Notes: a model not told the origin generated them from the letters alone. A DNA stretch of 64,000 nt from Sporosarcina sp. ACRSM (GCF_022346545.1 NZ_JAKRNU010000010.1:1-64000); one strand, 5' to 3'. Positions 1-8,483 are shown, numbered from the stretch's first letter. Numbers and translations: made by a program.

Positions 1-305
1 CCGAGCGCTCAAAGATCGCATCAAGTGATCAAAGTGACTTCCGAGCGCTCAAAGATCGCATCAAGTGATCAAAGTGACTTCTGAGCGCTCAAAGATCGTC
101 CCAAGTGATCAAAGTGACTTCTGAGCGCTCAAAGATCGCATCAAGTGATCAAAGTGACTTCCAAGCGCTCAAACCTCGCGCCAAGTGATCAACACGACTT
201 CCAAGCGCTCAAACCCCGTATCAAACGATCAAAACGACTCCCTAGCGCTCAAAACGATGCCTATCGTATCAAGTGCTCACCCTCACTCCCAAGCAATCAA
301 CCCTC
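1..305. repeat. 20-nt periodic intergenic array (A1)
   Basis: About 15 consecutive 20-nt units run from the left edge to about 305 with no indel in the first 240 bases. Units alternate between a core AGCGCTCAAAG and a core AGTGATCAAAG; both contain a 6-bp palindrome (AGCGCT or TGATCA) followed by AAAG. The last units are degenerate. The array may start outside the window. The same two cores recur at 13521-14105. Short open frames across it are a by-product of the repeat. Confidence 0.9.
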
Positions 306-326
306 GAACAATCTTATTTTCAAGTA

Positions 327-357
327 GGACATATCTTTTTGCTTTTTTGCGTATAGT
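327..357 (+). promoter_or_regulatory. possible sigma-E-like promoter of cwlD
   Basis: An ACATAT-type -35 (327-335) and a CGTATAGT -10 (350-357), about 14 nt apart, precede cwlD by 22 nt. The match to the mother-cell sigma-E consensus is partial. cwlD is a sporulation gene in B. subtilis, which makes the assignment sensible but unproven. Confidence 0.35.
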
Positions 358-378
358 GATTGAAAAAGGGGTGTCCAA

Positions 379-1092
379 GTGAAACGTTGGTTAGTGATCT
401 GCGTACTTTTTATATGTTCATTAGGGATCGTCATGTACGGTGTGAATGCATCGGACCGGGCCTTTTTCATGCCGGAGGAGTTAGGGGGCGTGAAAATCGT
501 CATTGATCCGGGGCATGGGGGCTTAGACGGAGGGGCTTCGGCAGGGGAGGTAGTTGAGCGGGATATTACGTTGAGCATTTCGCATGAACTGAGAAAGCGG
601 CTAGAGAAAAAAGGGGCAACGGTTATTATGACGCGCACGAAGGAAGGGGATGCGTTGGCCGAACACGCGCCGAAGGAAACATTCAGAACGACGCGTGAAC
701 GGAAAATGGCCGATTTGAAATTACGGGAAACCATCGCCATTGATGAGGAGCCGGATATGTTTATTAGCGTGCATGTCAACTCGATCCCACAAGATAAATG
801 GCGGGGGGCGCAAGTATTTTATCATGCGGAGGGAGATCCGAATGGTGAGTTTTTGGCGAAGTCCATACAGGAATCTTTCCGGGGAAATTTGCAAAATACT
901 GATCGGGTAGCGATGGCCATCAAAGGTGTATACCTTTTGAAGAAAGTGCCAACGCCGGCTGTACTCGTGGAAACGGGCTTTATCTCGAATCCAGAAGAGC
1001 GTGCCCTATTGACGGATCCCGCTTATCACGGAAAAGTAGCGGATGCCATATTGGAAGGTATTACTAATTTTCATACATCGGAAGAAAAGTGA
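379..1092 (+). CDS. cwlD: N-acetylmuramoyl-L-alanine amidase CwlD
   Basis: Amidase_3-family zinc amidase that, in sporulation, removes peptide side chains from muramic acid during spore-cortex synthesis so that muramic-delta-lactam can form. The 237-residue protein has an N-terminal membrane or signal segment (residues 4-22), then the zinc motifs: DPGHGG with His46, Glu60 in VVERD, the His of SVHVNS, and the catalytic Glu in VETGF. The GTG start follows a purine-rich AAAGGGGTG. It heads the order cwlD-salA-gerD-kbaA seen in Bacillus, which supports CwlD over a vegetative paralogue. Confidence 0.93.
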   Translation: MKRWLVICVLFICSLGIVMYGVNASDRAFFMPEELGGVKIVIDPGHGGLDGGASAGEVVERDITLSISHELRKRLEKKGATVIMTRTKEGDALAEHAPKETFRTTRERKMADLKLRETIAIDEEPDMFISVHVNSIPQDKWRGAQVFYHAEGDPNGEFLAKSIQESFRGNLQNTDRVAMAIKGVYLLKKVPTPAVLVETGFISNPEERALLTDPAYHGKVADAILEGITNFHTSEEK

Positions 1093-1169
1093 GAGCATTC
1101 AGGCATTCGCTGAATGTTCAGTATGGTATACTTGGGGGTGAATGAATATACCTCCGAGGAGTGTCTACA

Positions 1170-2225
1170 TTGATCAATGAACAAACAGTACGAGAAATAC
1201 TAGGTCAGTTGAAAGATCCGTTTTTACATAAAACGCTTGCAGAAACGAGTGGCATTTCCGAAGTTTCGATTAAAGAAGAGAAAAATCACGTAAGCGTAAA
1301 GCTGGCCATCGCTAAAGTAAATACAGCTGAACAAATGGCGTTACAGATGAAAGTGGTTGAACAGTTGAAGGCAGCGGGGGCGGATTCTGTTGGGATCCGT
1401 TTCGAAGAATTGCCGAAAGAAGTGTTGGAACAATTCCGCGGCACGGCTACGGAAGCTGAAGCACAGGACATTTTGTCACCGTTGAACAAAGTGGAATTCA
1501 TCTCGATTGCATCCGGTAAGGGCGGCGTCGGCAAATCGACGGTTTCGGTGAACTTGGCTGTTGCGCTTGCTCGACTTGGGAAGAAAGTTGGTTTGATTGA
1601 CGCGGATATTTACGGATTCAGTGTACCGGATATGATGGGGGTTACGGAATTGCCGGTCATTCGCGGCGATCGGATTATCCCAGTTGAACGCTTTGGCGTC
1701 AAAGTGATTTCCATGGGCTTTTTCGTGGAGGACAATGCACCGGTTGTGTGGCGTGGTCCAATGCTCGGAAAAGCACTAGATCAATTTTTCCGCGATGTAG
1801 AGTGGGGGGATCTCGACTATCTGTTTCTTGACTTACCGCCGGGAACAGGAGACGTTGCACTTGATATTCATCAGATGATTCCGATGTCGAAAGAAATTGT
1901 TGTCACGACACCACATCCGACAGCGGCTTTCGTAGCAGCACGGGCTGGAGCGATGGCGTTGCAAACAGATCATGCGTTGCTCGGTGTGATTGAAAACATG
2001 TCTTGGTTCGAAGCGAAAACGACTGGTGAGCGCGAGTTCGTATTCGGTCAAGGCGGCGGCGTGAAGCTCGCTCAAGAATTGAGAACAGATTTGCTTGGAC
2101 AGATTCCACTCGGGCAACCGGACTGGAATGAAGAGGACTTTGCACCGTCTGTCTATGCAGAAGACCATCCAATCGGTCAGATTTACACGGACATTGCTAA
2201 AAATATCATTAAAAAAACAAACTGA
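1170..2225 (+). CDS. salA: Mrp/ApbC-family P-loop ATPase SalA
   Basis: Mrp/NBP35-type ATPase of 351 residues. An N-terminal MIP18/DUF59-like domain (about 1-85) precedes a ParA-like ATPase domain whose deviant Walker A GKGGVGKST lies near residues 116-124; DADIYG follows, and DLPPGTGD lies in the second half. Family members carry Fe-S clusters or, for B. subtilis SalA, repress scoC; the role here is inferred from position and similarity. The open frame allows GTG at 1161, but the GAGGAG at 1156-1161 is correctly spaced only for the TTG at 1170, so I use that start. Confidence 0.88.
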   Translation: MINEQTVREILGQLKDPFLHKTLAETSGISEVSIKEEKNHVSVKLAIAKVNTAEQMALQMKVVEQLKAAGADSVGIRFEELPKEVLEQFRGTATEAEAQDILSPLNKVEFISIASGKGGVGKSTVSVNLAVALARLGKKVGLIDADIYGFSVPDMMGVTELPVIRGDRIIPVERFGVKVISMGFFVEDNAPVVWRGPMLGKALDQFFRDVEWGDLDYLFLDLPPGTGDVALDIHQMIPMSKEIVVTTPHPTAAFVAARAGAMALQTDHALLGVIENMSWFEAKTTGEREFVFGQGGGVKLAQELRTDLLGQIPLGQPDWNEEDFAPSVYAEDHPIGQIYTDIAKNIIKKTN

Positions 2226-2230
2226 GAAAA

Positions 2231-2254
2231 GCGTCTGGCGCCCGAAGTCTAGAC
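2231..2254. repeat. partial end of palindromic repeat (see 17696-17812)
   Basis: These 24 bases match, in reverse complement, the outer arm at about 17695-17718 at all but two positions (core GCGTCTGGCG and GTCTAGAC). They look like one end of the same intergenic repeat family. Confidence 0.5.
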
Positions 2255-2259
2255 AGAAG

Positions 2260-2293
2260 AAAAGCGGAGTGGGATTAGCCACCTCCGCTTTTT
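2260..2293. terminator. bidirectional terminator between salA and gerD
   Basis: A 10-bp stem (AAAAGCGGAG at 2260-2269, CTCCGCTTTT at 2283-2292) is flanked by A and T runs, so it can stop both convergent genes. The last codons and stop of gerD lie inside it. Confidence 0.85.
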
Positions 2294-2919
2294 CCACCTC
2301 CACCACCACCATCAGATCCCCCGCCAGATCCTCCGCCGCCCTCATCGCCTGACTTACTACCGCTTTCGCCACCACCGCCGCCCTCAGCAGGTTTAACATT
2401 TCCAGCTTTTAAAATAAGCTCTTGCCATTTCGTTTGCAGTAAAGGGCTGCTGATCGTTTCTTCCACTACTTTTTCCAGATGCTCTTTCATGTTGGCGGAT
2501 TGCATAACGGTTTCCATCTGTTTTTGCATATCAGGTTGACTGAAAAATTCCTCCAATTTTTTTTGGAAGGAAGAATCCTCCATCAACTGTTTCATGATTT
2601 CTTGTTGTTGCTCTTTCATGCTTTTTGCAATGGATTCCGTAAATTTCGGGTCTTCAAACGTCTTTTTCCAAAAGTCCTCGCCTTTGTCTGACAGCAACGT
2701 ATCTTCAATCGACTTTTTCACTTCGGGTTGTTCCAAAATGAGCATTTCCTTGAATTCGGGATCTGCAAACATTTGTCGAATCGCTTTTTTTCCTTCTTCG
2801 GTCTGCAATGCGTCGGTCATCATTTTTTTGGTTTCATCATATGTCGGATTGGATTGCTGCGGTGCGCAACCGGATACAATAAAAACAAGGAGCAATATGT
2901 GCAACCATTTTTTTTTCAT
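2275..2919 (-). CDS. gerD: spore germination lipoprotein GerD
   Basis: GerD is an inner-membrane lipoprotein needed to cluster GerA-type nutrient receptors into the germinosome. The 214-residue protein starts with a lipoprotein signal ending in the lipobox VSGC, followed by an alpha-helical, Glu/Lys/Met-rich body typical of GerD. The C terminus is an unusual tail of about 35 residues made almost only of Gly with Ser, Asp, Glu and Lys; its final codons form the downstream terminator. The start at 2919 is preceded by GGAAAGGAA at good spacing; an in-frame ATG further upstream lacks this. It is convergent with salA and divergent from kbaA. Confidence 0.9.
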   Translation of the reverse strand: MKKKWLHILLLVFIVSGCAPQQSNPTYDETKKMMTDALQTEEGKKAIRQMFADPEFKEMLILEQPEVKKSIEDTLLSDKGEDFWKKTFEDPKFTESIAKSMKEQQQEIMKQLMEDSSFQKKLEEFFSQPDMQKQMETVMQSANMKEHLEKVVEETISSPLLQTKWQELILKAGNVKPAEGGGGGESGSKSGDEGGGGSGGGSDGGGGGGKSGGG

Positions 2920-3062
2920 GGAAACCCGATTCCTTTCCATAAGCATTTTCATTTATTGTTCACATTATCGCGCAGAATATGCATCGAACGAGGAATGAAA
3001 TAGATTTTTTGCAAAAACGTTGTTACACTAATGAGAGGAATAGAAGATGGAGGATTATCGTC

Positions 3063-3743
3063 GTGACAATACGAAATTGGATAAAATTCTTTTTTAATGC
3101 CCTGCTAATCGGAGGACTTACGACAGCCATCGTCGGTTTGATTGTTCGTTGGGAGTTCTTTTCTCAATATGTATCGGGTGGCGAAATTTGGCAATTTATT
3201 GGTGCGCTTCTTTGGATGATATTCCTTGGATTTACCATGAGTGTCGTGGCACAAATGGGCTTCTTTGCGTATTTAACAGTCCATCAATTCGGCGTTAACT
3301 TGTTTAAAACACTTACTTTGTGGAATTGGGTTCAACTGCTGATCATTACACTTGTATTATTTGATTTGATTTTCTTTAGATTCCGCCTGACTTCGGGGGA
3401 TACAGGTCGCACATTATTGTATTTATTACTTCTTGTCTCACTTGTCGGTGTAGGGATAATCACCGCTTATTTCAAAGCGAAATGGACTAAAAAACATACG
3501 CTGATTTCGGCTTTGTTTTTTATGATTGTCATTACGACGCTGGAGTGGTTACCTGCATTGATGGTGCGTTCTGGCAATATTGATTCATGGGTGACGATTT
3601 TGCTTTACCCATTACTTGCTGTCAATGCTTATCAAATTTTAATGTTGCCGAAATACAATCGGCAGTCGGATGAAGATAAGGCGAAGTTGGATGCGCGAAA
3701 AAAAGCGCGGAAAAAGACAACGGCCACTGCAAAGGCAAAATAA
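3063..3743 (+). CDS. kbaA: KinB-signalling pathway activation protein KbaA
   Basis: Integral membrane protein of 226 residues with about six hydrophobic segments and a Lys/Arg/Ala-rich cytoplasmic tail (last 35 residues). KbaA is needed for normal KinB activity in the sporulation phosphorelay. The GTG at 3063 follows GGAGG with normal spacing; the longer frame from 2979 has no ribosome site and a non-membrane N terminus. Position after gerD supports the assignment. Confidence 0.85.
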   Translation: MTIRNWIKFFFNALLIGGLTTAIVGLIVRWEFFSQYVSGGEIWQFIGALLWMIFLGFTMSVVAQMGFFAYLTVHQFGVNLFKTLTLWNWVQLLIITLVLFDLIFFRFRLTSGDTGRTLLYLLLLVSLVGVGIITAYFKAKWTKKHTLISALFFMIVITTLEWLPALMVRSGNIDSWVTILLYPLLAVNAYQILMLPKYNRQSDEDKAKLDARKKARKKTTATAKAK

Positions 3744-3790
3744 AAACAACAAACCGGGCTCTGTATACAGATGCCCGGTTTGTTGTTTTT
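3743..3790. terminator. bidirectional terminator kbaA / pdaB-locus gene
   Basis: A perfect 17-bp stem (3743-3759 with 3773-3789) carries terminal A and T tracts, serving both convergent genes. Confidence 0.92.
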
Positions 3791-4453
3791 TTATTCAGGG
3801 ATTTTCTTCAATTTCACTTTTGGTTGGAACAACATCTCTTCCACAGTGATGAAGGTACGGCTGTCGTACAGTTTTTTTAACTCCGTAAATTCAATTCGAT
3901 TTTCCCGGTGATGAGGGATGGACAGGATTTCCCCTTCTTGGACAGGTGGAATGTTACCGCCTTGCCATGTGACGGAGGAACCTAGGGCATTGATTTCGGC
4001 TTCCCAAAGCATTGTATGTAATGCAAGGGGGAAAACTTCGTCCTTTGTTCGAAACCAAAGTGGCATCATGCCAAAAGTTTGTTCAAAACGTTCAATTTGA
4101 TTGACGAATAATGGGGTATTTTGTTCGTAATCCTTTCCTTCGTTTCCGAGGAGTCCAACTGGTATTTTTTTATCTTTGATCAGTTCAACGGTTTCGGGAA
4201 AGCGTTCAGCCCATTCCATATCCACAAATAATAATGGATAGGGCTTGGCTAAATCTTGGATCCACTGCTCGACCTCCACATCACCAAATGAAATATTCAC
4301 CGTTAGTGCCGATCCATTTGTCCCGCGTATGATGACTGCCGGATCCTCGGTAATACGGAAGACGGCGGTGAGCGGATTTTGCTTGGGCAATGGGGGAAAG
4401 AGAACGAAGAGCACACAGCAAATGATGAAAATGATGACAAATCGGATACGCAT
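3791..4453 (-). CDS. degenerate polysaccharide deacetylase-like protein at the pdaB position
   Basis: 220-residue secreted or membrane-anchored protein (hydrophobic residues 4-20). It lies where pdaB follows kbaA in Bacillus. The middle resembles the NodB fold: a beta strand ending ISFGD, a helix, LLFVDMEWAERFPETVELI, then IPVGLLG, aligning with the family pattern TFDDG...ATFF...HPE.V..I...HEIG.H. The catalytic Asp pair and metal-binding His residues are replaced (SFGD for TFDDG; no HTxxH). PLWFR may correspond to the family's RPPxG-like loop. I infer loss of deacetylase activity and perhaps a structural or binding role in the spore. The ATG is preceded by AAGGGGG. Confidence 0.72.
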   Translation of the reverse strand: MRIRFVIIFIICCVLFVLFPPLPKQNPLTAVFRITEDPAVIIRGTNGSALTVNISFGDVEVEQWIQDLAKPYPLLFVDMEWAERFPETVELIKDKKIPVGLLGNEGKDYEQNTPLFVNQIERFEQTFGMMPLWFRTKDEVFPLALHTMLWEAEINALGSSVTWQGGNIPPVQEGEILSIPHHRENRIEFTELKKLYDSRTFITVEEMLFQPKVKLKKIPE

Positions 4454-4484
4454 TTATTGTCCCCCTTGTACACAATCTATAGTA

Positions 4485-4513
4485 CTTTATGAAAAAGTGT
4501 TGACGAATATGCA
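4485..4513 (-). promoter_or_regulatory. possible forespore (sigma-G/F-like) promoter
   Basis: On the minus strand TGCATA (4513-4508), 16 nt, then CATAAAG (4491-4485) resembles the forespore sigma consensus. It lies about 30 nt upstream of the pdaB-locus gene. The -10 match is imperfect. Confidence 0.35.
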
Positions 4514-4587
4514 TAGGGCATGTTACTATGTAAAAGTTGCTGTCAGGAAGTTGTTATTGCGAGCGAAAAACTTTTTTAAAAAAAGAG

Positions 4588-4615
4588 TTGAAAAAGATTT
4601 TTTTCTTGTTATAAT
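4588..4615 (+). promoter_or_regulatory. sigma-A promoter of the tRNA cluster
   Basis: TTGAAA (4588-4593), 16-nt spacer and TATAAT (4610-4615) lie 43 nt before the first tRNA. Confidence 0.75.
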
Positions 4616-4657
4616 AATATTTGTCATCAAACGACAACACTGTCAGTTAAGTATTAT

Positions 4658-4732
4658 TCCGCAGTAGCTCAGTGGTAGAGCAATCGGCTGTTAACCGATC
4701 GGTCGTAGGTTCGAATCCTACCTGCGGAGCCA
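4658..4732 (+). tRNA. tRNA-Asn (GTT)
   Basis: 75-nt cloverleaf with acceptor TCCGCAG/CTGCGGA, T-loop GGTTCGAATCC, anticodon GTT in the loop CTGTTAA, and an encoded CCA end. First of five tRNAs on this strand. Confidence 0.96.
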
Positions 4733-4735
4733 TTT

Positions 4736-4812
4736 GCTTCCATAGCTCAGCTAGGTAGAGTGCTTCCATGGTAAGGAAGAGGTCGCCGGTTCGAGCCCGG
4801 CTGGAAGCTCCA
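4736..4812 (+). tRNA. tRNA-Thr (GGT)
   Basis: 77-nt cloverleaf; acceptor GCTTCCA/TGGAAGC, anticodon stem CTTCC/GGAAG enclosing ATGGTAA (anticodon GGT), T-loop GGTTCGAGCCC, encoded CCA. Confidence 0.94.
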
Positions 4813-4954
4813 GAGACTGTACTCCCGTTAAAATTGGGAGAAACAAGCAGGACAAGGAAACGATTGAGAGAAGGAAGGAGCGTACTCAGGTACGTGACTG
4901 ACTGAGCAAGCGAAGTTGACGCAGTAATGCGCCGCTTATCGCAATTTTAATAAT
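4813..4954. repeat. spacer between tRNA genes with repeat-like sequence
   Basis: The 142 nt between tRNA-Thr and tRNA-Glu hold no frame. They contain a short hairpin (CTCCCGTTAAAATTGGGAG), a GTAC-rich stem (CGTACTCAGGTACG) and CGCAGTAATGCG. The layout looks like an intergenic repeat rather than a plain spacer; only one copy is in the window. Confidence 0.35.
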
Positions 4955-5029
4955 GGCCCCTTGGTCAAGCGGTTAAGACACCGCCCTTTCACGGCGGTAA
5001 CACGGGTTCGAATCCCGTAGGGGTCACCA
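4955..5029 (+). tRNA. tRNA-Glu (TTC)
   Basis: 75-nt cloverleaf; acceptor GGCCCCT/AGGGGTC, anticodon TTC in CTTTCAC, T-loop GGTTCGAATCC, encoded CCA. Confidence 0.96.
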
Positions 5030-5094
5030 TTTTATTTTAAACCGATTATGAGAAAAAGTTTTCGGTGAAAAATATTATATACTTATTTTATCTT

Positions 5095-5176
5095 GGTGGG
5101 GTAGCGAAGTGGCTAAACGCGGCGGACTGTAAATCCGCTCCCTCCGGGTTCGGCGGTTCGAATCCGTCCCCCACCA
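5095..5176 (+). tRNA. tRNA-Tyr (GTA)
   Basis: Class II tRNA with long variable arm; acceptor GGTGGGG/CCCCACC, anticodon GTA in CTGTAAA. After the discriminator A the DNA reads TTTA, so the CCA end is not encoded, unlike its four neighbours. Confidence 0.94.
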
Positions 5177-5403
5177 TTTATTTTATTTTCCATCATGTTT
5201 CATTCGAAACGTCAACCGTTTTGAAGAAATATCCGCATAGCTGAATCAAAACCGATTTGTTTTGATGAAGTTCCCTTATTTTTTCTCTGATCGAATTGGA
5301 AAAATCATTTCTTTTTATCCCTTTAACATTATCACTACATTTTACAATAACTTTTTTACTTCATATTGATTTATGTTCATGAGCATTTAGCGTATTTTAT
5401 TAT
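5177..5403. other. gene-free AT-rich spacer inside the tRNA cluster
   Basis: No open frame, tRNA or strong hairpin was seen in these 227 nt between tRNA-Tyr and tRNA-Gln. Confidence 0.6.
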
Positions 5404-5478
5404 TGGGGTATAGCCAAGCGGTAAGGCAACGGACTTTGACTCCGTCATTCGTTGGTTCGAATCCAGCTACCCCAGCCA
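5404..5478 (+). tRNA. tRNA-Gln (TTG)
   Basis: 75-nt cloverleaf; acceptor TGGGGTA/TACCCCA, anticodon TTG in CTTTGAC, T-loop GGTTCGAATCC, encoded CCA. Last of the cluster. Confidence 0.96.
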
Positions 5479-5528
5479 TTTTCTGCATTTGCTTTACCAA
5501 ACCATGTTAATTTACCTATAAGTTCGAC

Positions 5529-5557
5529 AAAACCCTTTTCTTGAAAAGGGTTTTTTT
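5529..5557 (+). terminator. terminator of the tRNA cluster
   Basis: Stem AAAACCCTTTT/AAAAGGGTTTT with a 4-nt loop and a run of seven T. Confidence 0.9.
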
Positions 5558-5743
5558 CTGCTTAAAATTTAATTTGGAATAGTTGTCCAATGCTTATTGT
5601 TGTACACTAGTATTGATTGGCGCAGATTAATTTCGCTTGTATCCAGTCTTTGAAACGCCTTGAACAGCCGCTATTTTACTTTCAAGATAAAAACATTTTT
5701 TGTCGATACGATATACATAATTTATTGGAAAAGAGATGATCGT

Positions 5744-7477
5744 ATGCAGGAAGATCATAGAATGATAGAGGAATTGGCCCGGAATCAGGGTGTCTATAAT
5801 CCAGAGAAAATGTTGAAAGATGTCGTTTTTGCATTGGATCAATCTGCAATTGTGGCGATCACAGATCAAAAAGGGAAGATTTTCTATGTGAATCAGTTGT
5901 TTACGACCATTTCCCAGTACAGTGCAGAGGAACTGATAGGGGCTACCCATAGTATTGTAAATTCAGGTCAACATCCGCCCGAGTTTTTCAAAGAGATGTG
6001 GGCAACGATTGGACGTGGAAAGACGTGGCGAGGTGAAATTTGCAATCGGGCCAAGGATGGATCGCGTTATTGGGTAGATACGACGATCGTTCCCTTTTTG
6101 AATGCGAAAGGAAAACCTTATCAATATATTTCAATTCGGTATGATGTTACGGAACGGAAGGAATCCGAGCGGATGATTCGCGACCTTGCATACAACGATC
6201 AATTGACACAGCTGCCGAACCGTTTATCTTTCCGTGAAAAATTGCATAGTGAAATCGAGAATGCGTATGTACACGGTGAAAATCTCGCACTGACCTATTT
6301 GAATATCGACAGGCTTCATTTTGTAAACGATACACTTGGCTATGAGGCGGGTGACTTCATCTTATCTGTGGTTGCGAAAAGATTGAAGGAATTTTTGAAA
6401 GGCCAGCATGTCATTGCCAGGCTTTCGGGCGATGAATTTGCGATTCTGTTAAAAAATATTCGCGACGAACCACATGTCAAAGAGTTGATAGAGGCGATCC
6501 AGCATTACCTTGAGGAACCGATAAAGGTGATGGGACAGTTGCATACGTTATCGTTTAGTATAGGCATCGCGCTTTTTCCGGAGCATGCAAGAAATTATTC
6601 CGAGTTATCGATGAAAGCGGAAACAGCTCTTTCTGAGGCGAAGGCGCATGGCGGTGGAGGGTATGAGATGTATCGCCGTGGATCCGCATCGAAAACGTTG
6701 GAACGCATTTTATTGGAAAATGAATTAAAGAAAAGTATACAGCAAGGTCATTTTAATCTCGAATACCAACCGAAGTTCAATTTAAATACGGGAAAATTAA
6801 CCGGTGTTGAAGCGCTCGTTCGATGGAATCATCCTGATTTGGGCATGATTCCTCCGGATAAATTCATCCCGATGGCGGAAGAGACGAAAAACATCGTGGC
6901 GCTCGGCGAATGGGTATTGCGGGAGGCGTGTCGACAGGCGAAACAATGGCGAGAAAGTGGTTATATAACACCCCGGGTCGCGATTAATATGTCTGCCGTC
7001 CAGTTGGAAGAACCGACAATCTTAGACAAAATGAAAGAGATTTTGCAAGAAACGGACGTTTCACCAAATCGCATCGAAATTGAATTGACAGAGAGCGCAT
7101 TTGCGGATCGGGACGAACTGCAGGAAATGGTCCGGAAAATGAGGGAGATGGGTGTGACCGTATCCATTGATGATTTTGGAACGGGGTATAGTACGTTTAG
7201 CTATATTAAGGAATTACCGGTTGACACAGTGAAAATTGACAGGGCTTTTGTGAACGACATTCATGTGAACGAGGAAAGCCATGCCATCATCAAAGCGATT
7301 GTGACGTTGGCGAATACGATTGGACTGAATGTCATTGCGGAAGGGGTCGAGTATGAAGAGCAAGCGAAGGTTTTGAATGAATTGGGATGCCGGGAAGGAC
7401 AAGGCTATTATTTCAGTAAACCGACCTCGGCTACAAACTGCGAAAAATTTATGGAAAAAAGAAAGGCCGACGAATAA
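5744..7477 (+). CDS. PAS-GGDEF-EAL cyclic-di-GMP turnover protein
   Basis: 577-residue cytoplasmic signalling protein. Order: PAS domain (about 20-140, ending with the PAC-like WVDTTIVPFLNAKG...YDVTERK), GGDEF domain (about 145-310) and EAL domain (about 330-575). The diguanylate cyclase signature reads SGDEF, a commonly tolerated form of GGDEF. The phosphodiesterase residues are intact: EALVRW, INMS, ELTES, DDFGTGYS, VKIDRAF and AEGVE, so c-di-GMP hydrolysis is likely. No transmembrane segment is visible. An in-frame ATG at 5660 would add 28 residues without a ribosome site; the ATG at 5744 follows GAAAAGAG. It stands alone between the tRNA cluster and rocF. Confidence 0.9.
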   Translation: MQEDHRMIEELARNQGVYNPEKMLKDVVFALDQSAIVAITDQKGKIFYVNQLFTTISQYSAEELIGATHSIVNSGQHPPEFFKEMWATIGRGKTWRGEICNRAKDGSRYWVDTTIVPFLNAKGKPYQYISIRYDVTERKESERMIRDLAYNDQLTQLPNRLSFREKLHSEIENAYVHGENLALTYLNIDRLHFVNDTLGYEAGDFILSVVAKRLKEFLKGQHVIARLSGDEFAILLKNIRDEPHVKELIEAIQHYLEEPIKVMGQLHTLSFSIGIALFPEHARNYSELSMKAETALSEAKAHGGGGYEMYRRGSASKTLERILLENELKKSIQQGHFNLEYQPKFNLNTGKLTGVEALVRWNHPDLGMIPPDKFIPMAEETKNIVALGEWVLREACRQAKQWRESGYITPRVAINMSAVQLEEPTILDKMKEILQETDVSPNRIEIELTESAFADRDELQEMVRKMREMGVTVSIDDFGTGYSTFSYIKELPVDTVKIDRAFVNDIHVNEESHAIIKAIVTLANTIGLNVIAEGVEYEEQAKVLNELGCREGQGYYFSKPTSATNCEKFMEKRKADE

Positions 7478-7497
7478 ATATTCAGAAATTTGTTGAG

Positions 7498-7527
7498 TTG
7501 AGTCAAACGCTCTCGTAGACATACAAT
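7498..7527 (+). promoter_or_regulatory. candidate sigma-A promoter of rocF
   Basis: TTGAGT (7498-7503), 18-nt spacer and TACAAT (7522-7527) end 29 nt before the rocF start. Confidence 0.5.
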
Positions 7528-7556
7528 AGAGTCATAGAAACGGGAGGTAGGGGCTT

Positions 7557-8462
7557 ATGGGAGACATGCAAATTTCAATGATCGGTGTACCGCTCGATTT
7601 GGGGCAAAACCGTAGGGGTGTAGATATGGGGCCGAGCGCCATTCGATATGCAGGTGTTGTCGGCAGACTTGAAACGATTGGACATCGTGTTTTGGACGAA
7701 GGAGATATTCGAATCGATGCGGCAGAAAACCGTGATCATGACGATTCAAAGTTGAAAAATTTGAATGAAGTTATCAAAGCGAATAAGGCGCTTGCGCATA
7801 AAGTGTCGGAAGTTGTCAAGGAAGGCCGTTTTCCGCTTGTTCTGGGAGGAGATCATAGCATCGCGATCGGTACGCTGGCCGGCTTGGCGGATCATTACAG
7901 TAATTTAGGTGTGATTTGGTATGATGCACATGCGGATCTGAATACAGCCGAAACATCACCTTCTGGCAATATCCATGGCATGCCGCTTGCGGTCAGTATC
8001 GGTATGGGAGATGAGCGGCTGGTCCATTTACATAGTGCTACAGTCAAATTGAAACCTGAGAATATCGTTATTATCGGAGCGCGTTCCGTGGATCCGGGGG
8101 AGCGGCAATTGATTCGGGAAAAAGGCATTAAAGTGTTCACAATGCATGAGATTGATCGCTATGGCATGACAGCGGTCATGGAGGAAGCGATCGCCTATTT
8201 ACAATTACGTGCTGTGGATGGTGTGCACTTATCGTTAGACCTTGATGGATTGGACCCGTTATATACGCCTGGCGTCGGGACGCCCGTACCAGGTGGGATC
8301 AGCTATAGGGAAAGCCACTTGGCAATGGAGATGTTGGAAGACTCCGGTCTGATTACATCGGCCGAATTTGTGGAAGTCAACCCGATCTTGGACGAAAAAA
8401 ATAAAACAGCAGATGTAGCTGTCGGTTTAATGGGCTCATTGTTCGGGGAAAAATTGATTTGA
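7557..8462 (+). CDS. rocF: arginase
   Basis: Ureohydrolase-family arginase (301 residues, normal size) converting arginine to ornithine and urea. Manganese-binding motifs are complete: GGDHS near 97, DAHADLN near 122, SGNIHGMPLA, and SLDLDGLDP near 226. GGGAGG sits at correct spacing before ATG 7557. It is transcribed alone, bounded by its own promoter and terminator, just upstream of sigW as in B. subtilis. Confidence 0.95.
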   Translation: MGDMQISMIGVPLDLGQNRRGVDMGPSAIRYAGVVGRLETIGHRVLDEGDIRIDAAENRDHDDSKLKNLNEVIKANKALAHKVSEVVKEGRFPLVLGGDHSIAIGTLAGLADHYSNLGVIWYDAHADLNTAETSPSGNIHGMPLAVSIGMGDERLVHLHSATVKLKPENIVIIGARSVDPGERQLIREKGIKVFTMHEIDRYGMTAVMEEAIAYLQLRAVDGVHLSLDLDGLDPLYTPGVGTPVPGGISYRESHLAMEMLEDSGLITSAEFVEVNPILDEKNKTADVAVGLMGSLFGEKLI

Positions 8463-8483
8463 GTCTATTCTATACACATTTAG

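Noticed and set aside
145..382. Short frames of 60-65 codons over array A1
   Set aside because: Open only because a 20-nt repeat lacks stops in some frames; no ribosome site and composition follows the repeat.
1833..2399. 188-codon minus-strand frame over salA and gerD
   Set aside because: Overlaps two well-supported genes and shows no domain or start signal.
4454..5660. rRNA operon next to the tRNA cluster
   Set aside because: No 16S, 23S or 5S sequence is seen; the tRNAs have their own promoter and terminator.
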